Made by a program: the position numbers and the translations under genes
Source: Eutypa lata
Lineage: Eukaryota > Ascomycota > Sordariomycetes > Xylariales > Diatrypaceae
DNA length: 64,000 nt
NCBI GenBank assembly: GCA_022661535.1
Contig: JAKULF010000005.1
Coordinates: 5,146,001 to 5,210,000 of the forward strand
Direction of reading: 5' to 3'
Notes under the pieces: generated by a model
Told to the model about the DNA's origin: nothing
Databases searched by the model: none
What the model saw: the letters and a program-made list of their open reading frames with translations, nothing else
Shown here: positions 10,434 through 22,480 of the stretch, one piece after another
Layout of the letters: each line of letters opens with the position of its first letter
Position numbering within the stretch: the first letter of the stretch is position 1

Positions 10434-12469
10434 ATCATTATAGAAACGAGCCACTTGGCATAACTAACGTCTCATGTTACTGTTCCGTTCGCGCGTGTGT
10501 CTTGTCAGATTAGATCAAGTAATGCCTTCATCGACCTACACAACAATGGAGGAACCATAGCACGCGAGTACTCGGCTTCTGAACTGCTGATAATTTTCGG
10601 TCTCGGGTATAAGCTCTTTGATACATTGTCATCATCCATGACGCTGAAGTATAATATTGCTATACATGCTTTGGATTCCTGGATGCAACGCTTGTTGTCT
10701 TGTTGCAACACTTGTTGTCTCGTCCGATACACGTGAGTACGGTAACGCGTGGGATTGAACAATCCTAATGAGAAAATGTCCGGCTAGTTGCAGCTGGAAG
10801 ATATCACAAGGCTGAGATTTGTATGTACCCATATGTATGCGTATGTATATAGATAGTTTAAATCAAGTCAACCTCACTTACAAGAGAGCCGATAATTGGT
10901 TGATGTATCTATCATACGTAGAACTTGGATGGAAAACACCAAACGTAAATCTGTTACGTGCCGTAATACTGAATATGAATGTTTCTGTCAATTTCCGAGT
11001 CTCGCAAATGGCGAGGACATGATAAGAGACAATTAACTAAAGAGCACTTGATCTTGAAGGAAGAGAAAAATTGATGCCAAAAGACAAAGGTGTCCGTCCC
11101 TCAAGGCTGATTGAAGCGAATACTTAAGGCTGTCGAGGCTGTCGAGTGATAGAAGTGCATATAAATAAGGCAGATCCCGTACGTACATAAGCAGAAAGGT
11201 GCATTCACGTAGTAATTGTACATACCTACATAGGCTAGAATGCACTAGTTATGCATGTAATGTGCCAAATTGTGCATTGCCAAAAGAGTGGTCCACTTAA
11301 CGGATGGATTGGGTGTGGCGGTGTCAATCACAATTCAAGAAAGCAGACAGGATCCCTGCTAATGCATGTGCTTAGGTTTTTCGCATCTTCGGTCCATTTG
11401 CGCATATAAAACAGTGCTCGTTCGCCGCCCCGTGCTTGCAGCTGTTTGACTTCTGGAGCAGGAATCAAAAGACTCGAGCCCTGCCCTGCCCTGTCCTATC
11501 CTGCCCTACCAAAAAAACGCCAGCCAACCAGCACGCCTAACCTACAAACGGTTTAATCCCAGAAGAAGAGGAAACTCCTTTTAGGCTTTAGCAAATCATA
11601 ACACGTTCTGTTACGACAGCTCTCCCCCCGGCCTGCCCGCGACACCCGTCAAGTTCCACTTGAGCTCCATAACTGGCCAATCTTTGATTTTTGTTTCCTG
11701 TTCTATTCAGAGCAGCCCACTTTCACCGCCTTGGTAGATTCGTCGGGGTTTTTTTTCCTTCTGTTCTGATTCGGGAACTTTTCTCGTTCACCGACTAGGA
11801 GAGAATTAAAACCAGAAAACAGCTGTGCACCTGCCACAACTTGTTATCAGCTTACTTATCTGGATCTGGCCTTAGAATACATAAGGGCTCGGGAAGCACA
11901 ACCTGACAGGCAGCCTAGCTATGCTGTTCTAAGGGTTGGTTGCCTGGCACTGCGACACTATTATCCACACATACATATATCTGAGGTTGCCTATACCAGT
12001 AGTCCCAACATAAGGCTCAACTTGTATTGTGACCCAGCAACAACAGAAAACAACACATAACGAGAATCCAAATTCTCATTAAGCCCATTCAAGATTTGAT
12101 TGAGCTGAAAGAAAGAAGAAAAAAATCAAGTTGTTATTCTCGCTTTTTCCTGGATTGTATGTATGATTGCAGGTTCTTTCTTTTTGAAAGACCAACCAAG
12201 ATTGTTGTTAGATCCTCTTTTTAATAAAGAGGTCATCGACTATCGAGACCTGCATTAGCCCCTCTATCTGATAAAGAACCCCTGCCTCAGCAGGCCACCC
12301 CTCCTTATTATTATCCTCCCCAGAAAAGCAACAGCTAGAGGCAAACGCCAGCTGTCTTTGTTTAACCAGCCACATAGACACATTTGGAGGGGACAAACGG
12401 TCTGAAGTCTCATTTACGGTCTTGTCCTAGGGGCATCTGGCACTTTTACTGCCCGTTTGTGCCGGAACC
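10434..12469. other. Long intergenic region upstream of NC2-alpha
   Basis: About 2.0 kb without a convincing gene. 10434-11400 is ordinary AT-rich spacer with TACATA/GTATGT repeats. From about 11400 the sequence looks like a transcript leader or promoter, with a degenerate CCCTG tract (11478-11508), pyrimidine-rich stretches and A-rich tracts near 12050-12130. Several short ATG frames precede the NC2-alpha start and could be upstream ORFs. Confidence 0.5.
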
Positions 12470-13606
12470 ATGTCAACCGAAGATAGTACATATGCGCCAA
12501 GGTCGCCAGACCTCTCTTTCTTATCCGGATCCGACCTCCCCTCTAATAGCGCTGAGCTTCCACAAATACCACCACCTACCAGTCTCTACTACCAGAAAGC
12601 CACTGACAGAGTACCAGTAGCACTAGAGCTAGGTGCTACCCAATCTCAGCCCCACCATCATTCCCAATTAGGATATCAACCTCAACCCACAGAAGTACAA
12701 TCAAAACCAACATCAACACCTGCGGCTGGAGCTGGCCCTGTCTTTATTAACAATCATAACCACAACCACCACCACCACCAACAATTCGCACAATACCCAA
12801 ACCAACCATATCCTTTTCACCAGCAAGCTATTCCACAGCCTCACGCACCTTCATATCCTCCTCAGCCGCATAGTCCTACACTATCCAACTACGGAACCTT
12901 GCAGACATCAAGCACTCCTCGATCCTACTACCCACCTTATTCTGGACCGACCTCAGCTGCTACTCACTACCCAACCTCGCAACCTCAATCAACGAACTCT
13001 CCTTATAGCCCGCCAACAAATCGAGATCAATATTACCAGCCACAAACTAGTGCATCGGGCCATCCAGTATCGCAATCCCAGGGAGCACAGCCTTACTTCC
13101 TTGCGGCACAAGAGACAGTACTATACGGCCAACAGTTTCCCATACCAGATCATCCACATTCAAGCGCTATGCCGCCACGAAAAGCCGCCCAGGTGGCGGC
13201 AAAACAGCCAGAGATCATGCAGTCGCCGGTTAGGACGAAGTTCCCTACTGCACGTATCAAGAGGATAATGCAAGCGGATGAAGAGGTCGGAAAGGTCGCC
13301 CAACAAACACCAATAGCCGTGGGCAAAGCCCTCGAGCTGTTCATGGTACAACTCGTGTCGAAGAGTGCCGAGGTGGCTAAGGAGAGGAACTCTAAGAGGA
13401 TAACGGCGCAGATGCTCAAGCAAGCAGTAGAGTCAGCTAATGAATGGGATTTCCTGCAAGAGATAGTGGCCAAGGTCAGTGAGAAGGAAGAGACCTCCAG
13501 GGGTGCCGGCAAGACGAGACAAGAGAGTGATAGCGATGAGGAGGTAGATGTCGGGGAAGTCAAGAAGAGAGGAAGAGGCGGCCGCAAAAAGAAGGTGGCA
13601 GCATGA
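12470..13606 (+). CDS. NC2-alpha (Bur6/DRAP1), histone-fold transcription corepressor subunit
   Basis: Single exon, 378 residues. NC2-alpha pairs with NC2-beta (Dr1) through histone folds, binds TBP on DNA and blocks or redistributes TFIID/TFIIA/TFIIB at RNA polymerase II promoters. The histone fold is at about residues 258-345, beginning [22 protein letters not shown] and continuing through [10 protein letters not shown] and [12 protein letters not shown], the NC2-alpha pattern rather than NF-YC. Residues 1-230 are a disordered Pro/Gln/Ser/Tyr-rich extension with a His run. The tail is acidic ([12 protein letters not shown]) and then basic ([11 protein letters not shown]), a possible nuclear localisation signal. 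An internal ATG at 13170 (MPPRKAAQ) would give a protein close to yeast Bur6 in size. I kept the upstream start because the frame stays open and SPDLS near the N-terminus resembles fungal homologues I recall. Confidence 0.88.
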   Translation: MSTEDSTYAPRSPDLSFLSGSDLPSNSAELPQIPPPTSLYYQKATDRVPVALELGATQSQPHHHSQLGYQPQPTEVQSKPTSTPAAGAGPVFINNHNHNHHHHQQFAQYPNQPYPFHQQAIPQPHAPSYPPQPHSPTLSNYGTLQTSSTPRSYYPPYSGPTSAATHYPTSQPQSTNSPYSPPTNRDQYYQPQTSASGHPVSQSQGAQPYFLAAQETVLYGQQFPIPDHPHSSAMPPRKAAQVAAKQPEIMQSPVRTKFPTARIKRIMQADEEVGKVAQQTPIAVGKALELFMVQLVSKSAEVAKERNSKRITAQMLKQAVESANEWDFLQEIVAKVSEKEETSRGAGKTRQESDSDEEVDVGEVKKRGRGGRKKKVAA

Positions 13607-15218
13607 ATCTCTTTACCAGGGACTCTGGGGGGTTCTTGGGCGAGTTCAGCCTCCCCAAATCTTTGATGATACAATGAGCTACGGGATATGACGGACGGAC
13701 GGACGGATGGTTTTGGGCCTGGGCATGTTGCTTTGGCGTTGGTGGCATTAGGGATTCCCACCCCTTCATGAGGAGCTTCAGAGGAGCTTTGATGTATAGT
13801 CTACCTATATTGTAGCATTATTGAGCAACATTTGCATTAAGAGAGCTGTTTCCCCCCCAACTTTTCGAGGCAACTACCATGATATTCAGTAGTTTAAAAG
13901 AACCATGAGTGCTGTTTCCCGGACGGTGCATTCATGCATATTTCCGCTATGCTAAGTGTCATAATGTATTGCCTTGTGTTGCTTGGGCTAGTTTCGTCCT
14001 ATACGTAGAACAAGCTTCTATACCTACGGGCCTCGTAGATAATCAAGAGCTGTTTTCTCTCATAAGGGAGTGGTGACGCTGATGATTTGATCACTTGCAC
14101 TGATAGCGTTTGACAAAATTGCATTTATTGGTACTTACAAATTTAAAAGTACGCCAAAGGAAAATGCCCCGCACTCAAGTACCTCATACAGTTATGTCAG
14201 ATTTAAGGTTTATGCAGATCAGCTTGAATATATATTTTCCCTCATTACTCTATCTATACATACATCGGTATGTATTAGTATGCTAATGTAAAATCATAAA
14301 AAGTACGTAGGTTTTACTTATGGTACTACTTTGTACAACATATCAAAATCATCGGAAGTAAGTCACATTGTAGCTATACAAAGGTGCAAGATCTTGAAAA
14401 ACTCGGGACTCGTACATCATTGAAAGGTCCATCAAGGATACACATGCGTTCAGTATGTACAGTTAAGTACATACTGTTTCTGGCAGGTCCCTAACTTCCA
14501 GCAATTAAGCCCTACAAACAGCCCTGAATATTAAAAGGCCGCCTTGCAGACCGGCCCGGCACTGTGCTTAAAACCGCCTACATATACCTATGTAGTTAGT
14601 TCGGGCATTCGGCAAAAGACGCCAAGACTTGAAAAAGAACAATGAGAGAACCTTGAAAGACCTTTTCACCTTGAATGGCCAGATTGATTCCACATCGGGG
14701 AACTGATCAATGGAGTCTCGTAACGAGAAAGGGCAAAATCCTGTAACCACCGAACCTACTTCGTACATACAATATGACTGGAGGCCACTTACCTACTACT
14801 ACCTACATACTCTAGCTATGCTATTTTGACTACCTGCTCAGATATGTAAGCTATTTACTACCTAGGCAGTTTAACAAGCGAGCTATTTGAACACCTTTAC
14901 ACTACTACTAGTTACCGCTATCTGGTTACATACCTACGTACATATTTTATACCATCTTCTAGTTACTGCATGCATTGTATATACCTACGCACCGAGAAAG
15001 ACAATACATATATATATGCGGATGAAAGACAAAACTCGACTGACTGTGTATTGTGTATTGTATGATACGCAACTAGTCTCATAACTACCTAGCTTGGTTG
15101 AGACTCGGCGGCCATGATAGAAGCTTTGCCCAATTGGTCCAGTTCCCACGACGAAGACCGATGAGGCGGACGCGCCTCTGATGATTCCTTTAAAATTTAT
15201 CGTGGCGACAGTTCGATA
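13607..15218. other. Intergenic region with AT-rich core
   Basis: About 1.6 kb between NC2-alpha and Pik1. The 3' flank has an ACGGACGGACGG tract (about 13690-13710). From about 13900 to 15080 the DNA is AT-rich with many short TACATA/TACCTA units and no reading frame with coding character. No RNA gene was recognised. Confidence 0.5.
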
Positions 15219-18200
15219 ATGTCGTGGAAATTACTCCAGCGCTTCATCGAGAGTGACGTCTTTAACCAGAACCCATTCCTTTCCGTCTCATACCTATCGT
15301 ACGTAAAAAGGCCCCATCATCGTGTCATATTATGCTTGCCCTGTGCTCTCTGGTCAAGGTTGTCGGGGTTTTCTCTCTTCTCTCGGGATTGCAAAGCGAG
15401 TAAACACACTGGCTCACTGACAAGTTTGCTTTTATAGACGATATGCGGATCATGTAGGAATTCATTATGTTTTGTGTTCGAAGCTCCGACAGTTCCCTTA
15501 CGAGGACATCGAGTTCTTCCTTCCCCAGTTATGCCACCTTATAATCAGCGTCGATAATGAGTCTATGGCCCTAGAGGAATTCTTGCTGGATCTGTGCGAG
15601 GAATCTGTCACTGCAGCATTACTGGTATGCTTTCCCTCCCTATTTCTAACTTACCCGTGTATCCGTGATTTCGTGTACGTATGCGTCGTATACCTTTATA
15701 CGCGTATTGTACATGTACAAGGAGAGCTCGGACGAAGTTGCTAAAAACAGACCGTATAATAGACTTTCTGGCTCTTTCAAACCTACTTGCACGACCTCGC
15801 CTCGACCCCACAAGCACAAGCATTCCAGACCTGCCGAAGGGTCTACAACAAAGTCCAACATATCGTCTTCGGCCTTTCAGATTCGAGAAAGCATGATAAG
15901 ATCAAGGAGAACATTCTCCCCGTTACAGTCCTTGCTAGTTTCGCGCTGGCTAGTATTGGTCTTCCAATTCTACCACAATGGGCTGGTCCTTTGGCTGTCG
16001 CTCAAGCCAGAAAGGCTATACCTTCGGCCGATGTCATTTCCGAGACGAGCGTAGCTTCCAAGGTCGCGCGAAGTCAGACGGTCACCGGAACCTCTACTAG
16101 ATCGCGTCGCCATAGAGACAGTCCAAGAGAGGCAAGAGAGACGGGCTCGTCGTCCGATGCGAGAGTCCCAAACTCTACACTACCACTCAGGTCACCGCGC
16201 AATCCTCTTCCACGACCACCTATATCACCATTACCCGAGCCTAGCCCAGTTTTGCTCGAACCACGTAAGCCGTCTAGCATTGATAACAGACTGCTAGAGG
16301 CCCGGCTGAGCACCTCATCTCTCCCCCTACCTGAATTAAGATCTCCTAGGCTAGGTGTGACGAGACCGCCGACTCCAGTTTCCGCCGGTCCGGCACGTCC
16401 GACTGACACCATATCACGGAGACATTCTCACCATGTGAAGACAATCATAGGTCAGGCAGAGATGACTTCAGAACAGCGAGGGAGGCTGTTGCGGCAGAAC
16501 TACTTTCGTTGCCAAACCGCTTTTCTGACCGCACTCGAGGATATATCCAACCGGCTCGTCATTGTGCCTAAGCCCGCCCGCCTCAGTGCCCTACGAGCCG
16601 AACTAGCTCTCATCGGTGGGGATCTACCTGCTGAAGTCGATATTCCAGTGATATGTCCACCCTCACTCGTCGATGGCTCACCCTCGAAGAGTCGACACCA
16701 TCGTATTGTGAGAGTGAATCCAGCGGAAGCAACCGTTTTGAACAGTGCGGAGAAGGTGCCGTATCTGCTGATGGTTGAGATACTGCGGGACGACTTCACT
16801 TTTGATCCGGACTCCGTGGACAACCAAAGATTAATAGCTACTCTGCTGGCAGAGCAGGGTTCTCGCAAGCGCATTTTTGACTTGACAGACTCACAACGTA
16901 CGCCTACGAACGACCGTGCGTCAGAACCAGTTGCAGACGATAAACCAGATAGTGTCTTTGAACCGACGTCAGGTGACTTGGGAAGCTCACCTATGCTTAA
17001 GCCAGTTGACGATAACGAAGCTGCCAACAAGAAAAATGGGCTGAAACACCCAATGCGCTCTGTCAGTGTCCCAGGGAGTTTATCTTCGGCCGACTCAAAT
17101 ACACCAAGATCATCGGGAACGTCCGAGTCAATTAGTCCGGGTCTAGCGAGGAAGCTGACGATGCCGAATCCGCGTAACACATCGGTTGATCAGCCTGACT
17201 TCTCAGCTCTTGCAACACACATGCGGACTGCATCTCAGATGCTAGCTCAGCTAGAAGCAACGAGCGGTAAACGACCGAAGCAAGAGGTGGCTGCGATTAG
17301 ATCCAAAATTATTGCCAGTATGCAAAGCCTAGAGGAACAGAGTTTCGATCTTGACGATGGTCAGGGTCCGACGTTCGACCTGATCATGGCTAAATCTGCA
17401 GCAACCTCGGCAGCTGAGGGCATTGATCTGGACGATGATCTTGATCCAGCCAGTAATGTAGCTGCCGGAGAAGCTAGGATGGAAAACGATGCAATGACCG
17501 GTGGCGTCCAAAGGAAGGGTGATCGAGATGATCCTAGCGCTGCTGTATTTGGTGAGGCATGGATTGTCAAAAAGGAGCGCATCAGAAAGTCCTCTCCGTA
17601 CGGCTGGATGAAAAACTGGGATCTTGTTAGTGTTATTATTAAGACAGGAGCAGATCTGCGCCAGGAGGCTTTCGCTTGTCAACTCATCCAAGTGTGCGAC
17701 AAGATATGGACTGACGCTGGTACTGGTGTCTGGGTGAAGCTCATGCGAATATTGGTGACGGGTGAATCATCGGGTCTCATTGAGACCATCACTAACGGTG
17801 TCTCGCTTCATTCGCTAAAGCGAAGTTTAACCTTGACATCGATCGAGTCGGGAGTTAATCCGCGACGGCGCTTCGCCACTTTGAAAGATCACTGGGTCAA
17901 GACCTTCGGCAAACCAGACAGTGAACCATACAGGGCAGCTGTTGATGCTTTCAAGCGTTCACTTGCGGCGTATAGCATGATATCGTATATATTACAGTTG
18001 AAGGACCGTCACAATGGGAACTTACTCATCGACAACGAAGGTCATATCATCCACATCGACTTCGGATTCATGCTTTCCAACTCCCCCGGTTCCGTCGGAT
18101 TCGAAGCAGCGCCCTTCAAGCTAACATATGAATATGTCGACGTGCTTGGCGGGGTCGGGTCACCTGACTATGACGACTACAAGAAATTATGCAAGCAAGC

Positions 18201-18616
18201 GTTCCAAGGTAAGATCAGAACTTGAGCTTGGATGTTGGTTAAAAGATAATTCTTGCTAACTTCTGTTAGCCTTGCGTCGTTCCGCAGACAACATCGTCGA
18301 CTTGGTGAGCATGATGGGCCGGGAATCGAGCATGCCGTGCTTCTCGTCTGGCGTCGCGCAAGCAACAAACGCCCTGCGTCAGCGTTTCCAGCTGCACTTG
18401 AGTGCGGATGAGGCTGAGAATTTTGTGGAGACGGATCTCATCACTAAATCTCTCGGCAGCTACTACACACGACTGTGAGTCTCTCCCCCTCTATCCCTAA
18501 GCACTACCTCCTATCTTCCCCCGCAAAAATAAATAAATGAAACAAAATAAGATATCATCTTCTAACTTTCACACAGCTACGACACGTTCCAATACCGGAC
18601 TCAGGGTATATACTAG
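15219..18616 (+). CDS. PIK1: Phosphatidylinositol 4-kinase, Pik1/PI4KIII-beta type
   Basis: Five exons (15219-15298, 15438-15624, 15763-18208, 18270-18474, 18577-18616) encode 985 residues. The enzyme phosphorylates phosphatidylinositol at position 4 on Golgi and nuclear membranes, supporting secretion. Exons 1-3 form the lipid-kinase-unique helical domain (SWKLLQRFIESDVF, then HYVLCSKLRQFPYEDIEFFLPQ, split by intron 2 before TFWLFQTYL). A Ser/Pro-rich disordered region covers about residues 180-650. The kinase domain near the C-terminus has LRQEAFACQLIQ, the catalytic loop DRHNGN at about 837-842 and DFG at 855-857. The ending TFQYRTQGIY is typical of Pik1. All four junctions restore the expected frame, and the last coding exon is only 40 nt. 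Length is close to the yeast enzyme (1066 residues). Confidence 0.95.
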
Positions 18617-19980
18617 TGGTCCTATCATTCTTATCGAAGATCCAATCTTTTGAAACCATTTTGGGAGGTAGAAGAGGGAGCTGGGTGGCTAGCTATGCGT
18701 GGGGGATGTAAACGAACGACAGCATCAACGAAATGGCATATGGGCGGCGTTTTAGCAGGCGACGATATAGACTCTCACGATTAGGATACAGAAAACTCTC
18801 TCAATTATGACATGTGTTGTTGCTGCTAATGTTACTTGGGGAATACTAAATCTTCCTATACGTGTGAGTTATCTCTCGGGTGTTGACAAGAGGATGAAAT
18901 CATCTAACATAGTCTACATCTATGAATATATACATGAGGGCTCTGACCACAATGTGCTATGTTTACTATGCTTGCCTGTCATATGTGCATTGCCTAATCA
19001 CGGAGTTCCAAGTAGCCACAGGAAATGGTACCTAAGTACCAGAAGAGGTCTTGCTAACATGTTAGGGGGGGTGATACATCACAGGGGCAATTATTAACAA
19101 TGTGTTCATCGATGTTCCTATTGTTATTTCCACGCCCAGCATTGTACCTTGTATGTACCCTCAAGCCAACGATGATCGTGGGGCTTGCATCGTCAGCATC
19201 GCCGGCGGTTGTTACTTTTCAAGAGTGAACAAGCCCCTTATGTATGTTCATACCGTCGATAATACAATAGGCCTGTTGCATTTCCCCATTGTTCTGGCAG
19301 TAGGTAGTTCAGGGCGTTATTGCTTGTATGTTGTCGTCGACCACCCCTAACTGCCTTATCATGTTCACCTACTTAAGTACCTACATAGAGCAGTTGATGA
19401 AGAGTACTTACTATCACTACCATCTAGCATTGCCTGGTATGTAGTGATGCCTCCCAACCACCTGCCTCTAGCCTAATTGGGTTATCGTCAAGTATGTCAT
19501 CGACCCCTTTTGTACCTTAGGAGCCTAAAGATACATGTCCACGACGAGATCACGCATGCTATTGAGACTGCATGCCACGAGTCGTCGACGTCTGTCTACA
19601 TGTGACTGATTGTAATCAACCTGCCTGCTAGATAGAGACATCTTCTATCAGAAAGGTACCTTCGATCCTGATCCTGATCCTGTATGTAACCAGCGTGTCC
19701 CATCAGGCTGCCTGCACGCCTTCTGCCTCTCCTGTATGTATGTACGTATGTGATTATTACCTCGACTAGACCCGCTTAAGACTGCATTCACTGCTCAGTT
19801 CCCTTCTTTTGCATCACGCCTGACCGCACAGTAGGCAGTACGAGTGATTCTACTTCAGGTGGTTTTGTGATTTCAGGCACCTCGCTAACTACCAACTTTT
19901 CCTTTCCCAACCTGAAGTTTTTCTTCCACACACACACACTGCACTCACTCTACATGCACTCAATACCAAACTACCTGCAT
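18617..19980. other. Intergenic region after Pik1
   Basis: About 1.4 kb with no recognisable gene. Short stop-free runs (for example 18807-19097) have no protein character. Contains three tandem GATCCT hexamers at 19664-19682 and TACCTA/TGTATG repeats. The sequence becomes strongly C/T-rich from about 19790, probably promoter or leader of the next gene. Confidence 0.45.
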
Positions 19981-20332
19981 CTTTCTACTTTTTGACTTGC
20001 AACAAATCAAGTCTTCCTGCATCTTTTCCCCATCAATTGATATTCTTCACAGGCTAACTAACTAGACTTGGTCTTAAGGAAAGAATCAGATTGGTTTTCT
20101 ACTACATACCTCTTCTACTTGGACGGACACTCTTGACTTTCTTTCCACTCCATCCTAGTCACACATCTTTCTACTTTGACTTGCAACAAGTCTGCCTACC
20201 TTCGTCTTTTCCCCTCAATTGGTATTCTTCACAGATTAGATTTGACTTTCAGGAAAGAAGAAGATTGGTCTTCTACTGCATACTTCTACTTGGACACTCT
20301 TGACTTTCCACTCCTTCCTAGTCACATCTCTC
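19981..20332 (+). repeat. Imperfect tandem duplication of about 180 bp in a pyrimidine-rich leader
   Basis: Two head-to-tail copies, 19981-20166 and 20167-20332. Both start CTTTCTACTTT(TT)GACTTGCAACAA. They then share, in the same order, TCTTTTCCCC(A)TCAATTG, TATTCTTCACAG, AGGAAAGAA, GATTGGT, TTCTACTTGGAC, ACTCTTGACTTTC and CCTAGTCACA. They differ by small indels and substitutions, so the duplication is not recent. It lies 280-630 bp upstream of the ATG at 20612. Confidence 0.85.
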
Positions 20333-20611
20333 ACTGTCACCACTACTAGCAATTTTCAATTGCACGAAAGACTAAGCATAACTTCTTGATATTTTCTTGA
20401 GTCATAGCCTTCGTGGTTATTACTTTCGACAACTCTCTAGACACTTAATCGCCCTTACTAGGCAACATCACCTACTTCACCCACTTCATCCTCTTCACCG
20501 TACCTATACCTATCTATCTGTCTACCTACCTTACTTCCTTCTTCTTCTTCCTACCGCATCTACTTTCCGGTATCATCAACAATCAATTACTACGACACTT
20601 GTTTCTTCAAG

Positions 20612-21453
20612 ATGCCAGCTGCTTCGGAAAGCCTGCGCAACTGGACCGAGTTCGAGCTCCACACCCTGCTCGCCATCATCTGCAGACGAGCGAACCTGAG
20701 AGACGTCGTTCACGTTGCGCGGGAGCTGAACACTGCCCTCAATTACGGACGTGTCGACAAGGAAGTTTCTCGCAAGGAGGTGAGCAAACTACTTACCTAT
20801 CTTCGAGTGCACCAGAAGCCTACTAGTAAGTAATCGTCAGATATTCTCTCCTCCTCCCCCATCTTTTCCCTTCATGCTACTGCTCTATTTGGACTTTCCT
20901 ACGACGTCTTGTCCTGTTGCTCCTCCTCATCGTGACCCATCCGGTGCCCTGAGTCCTTGCACGCCTAGAACAGTTAATCATCCAAATTGCCTGTACCTCA
21001 TGTGATCATACTTAACACAACTCTACACACATACGCACATACACACATACACACATACATACATATCATATGCGTGGATCTACCTATCTACCTACCTACC
21101 TACCTACCTATCTACTTAGTCAGACCAGAACATCCAGCTAACCAAAACCCCTTTCCCTCTTCTCCTTTTATTTAGTGGATCTCCTCAGAAGACAGATAGG
21201 CGCCTGCCGCATCACGCGGTTCCAGAAGCTCGCCTTCGCGCGTGTCTACCCCGGGCTCAAGGCCCACATGATGTTGTCGGAAAAGGAGGCTGAGATCAAG
21301 CGCCTCCGTCGACAGGAGGACCGGAAGAAGCTGGCGGCTGCCAAGGCGAAGGCCACGGAGGTCGTAGCCACTATTACTGCTACGATCGCTACTACCACTA
21401 CTACTACCACGACCACCCCCGGTCAAGACAAGCAGAATAAGAATGGAGAAGGA

Positions 21454-21487
<34 letters not shown>

Positions 21488-22480
21488 CTTCCTCTTCTGA
21501 CTATGGCAGTACTCGTAAGTCACACCCTACCTCGCCTCGGGGATAGATAGGTTATATCTTCCGTGCTAGTGTAGTATTCATGGCTAACTGTTGTTTACCA
21601 GATGGCACCCCCGAGACTCGTAAGGATTCCCAACTTAAATGCCGCTAACCTTTTCCTTGACTTCCTTTTTTTTTTTTTTTTCGTCATCTTCTAATTTAAC
21701 TAACTTTATTTCGTGTCTACAGCTGCTGCATCTCGCGCCCGTGGCGAAGGCGACTCGGCCTATGGCTCCGACCCTGGCACCGGTAGACCCATGGCACGCG
21801 GTCTGGGCCGTTTATCTGCTCGACCTCCTGTGAAGGCCACCGCCGCGCCGTCCACGCGATCCCACCCCGCCGCCTCCCGTGATGACATCTCGGCTACTGC
21901 CACTGGGACTGCCAGCCAGCGCCGGGAGCTCGATTTCCGCAGTGACAATTCCTATTATTCTAAGGAAGGCGGGGACCGCCGGTACTCCTCGGAGAACAAG
22001 AACGCCTATCGAGATCGTGCCGACTACCTTCCGTACAACGACCAATCCTATCGTTCTCGTCGCGGCGGCGATACCGACCACTACGCCCCGGAGAGAAGAG
22101 CTCGTCCGGACTCCCACGATCGTCACCATCACGATCGTAATCCTCGTCAAGGCGCCGGGGTCCCTAACTACGGCCAGACCTACGGCCAGGGCTACGGCCA
22201 GGGCTACGGACAGGGCTACGGCTACGGCCAAGGCCAGGGCCAGGGATATGGCGAGCACGCCTTCTACTCCCCGGAGTTCCTCGCTTCTCAGCGAGCTGGG
22301 GACTACACGGATTATGGCCGCAACGGCTACGGCGGCAACGGCTACGGCAGCCAGGGGTTTGAGCGTGCACCAACTGCCCCTATGCACGAGAACCTGGCGG
22401 CAGCGCAGCAGGACTACCGGCCTGCTTCCGGCGAACACCGTAATTATTCCGCGCGTGAGTACGGCGGCCGCTTCGCCTGA
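20612..22480 (+). CDS. Unrecognised protein with Gly/Tyr/Gln-rich tail
   Basis: Four exons are proposed: 20612-20825, 21176-21514, an 18-nt microexon 21602-21619, and 21723-22480, giving 442 residues. I do not recognise the family. The N-terminal 110 residues are helical and conserved-looking (NWTEFELHTLLAIICRRANL, then LLRRQIGACRITRFQKLAF). A charged helix follows (KEAEIKRLRRQEDRKKL), then runs of Thr and Ala. Exon 4 is Arg/Ser/Tyr-rich with tandem GQGY units (about residues 340-365), as in phase-separating RNA-binding proteins. The NWTEFELHTLL start suggests a small helical DNA- or protein-binding domain, but this is a guess. Intron 1 (350 nt) is the longest in the window, and intron 3 contains a 16-T tract before CTACAG. 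The splice model is supported by frame only. The upstream tandem duplication and long C/T-rich leader suggest regulated expression. Confidence 0.65.
21666..21681 (+). repeat. Poly-T tract (16 T) in intron
   Basis: A run of 16 T in the intron at 21620-21722, about 40 nt before its CTACAG acceptor. Homopolymers of this length are unstable and may serve as an extended polypyrimidine tract. Confidence 0.8.
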
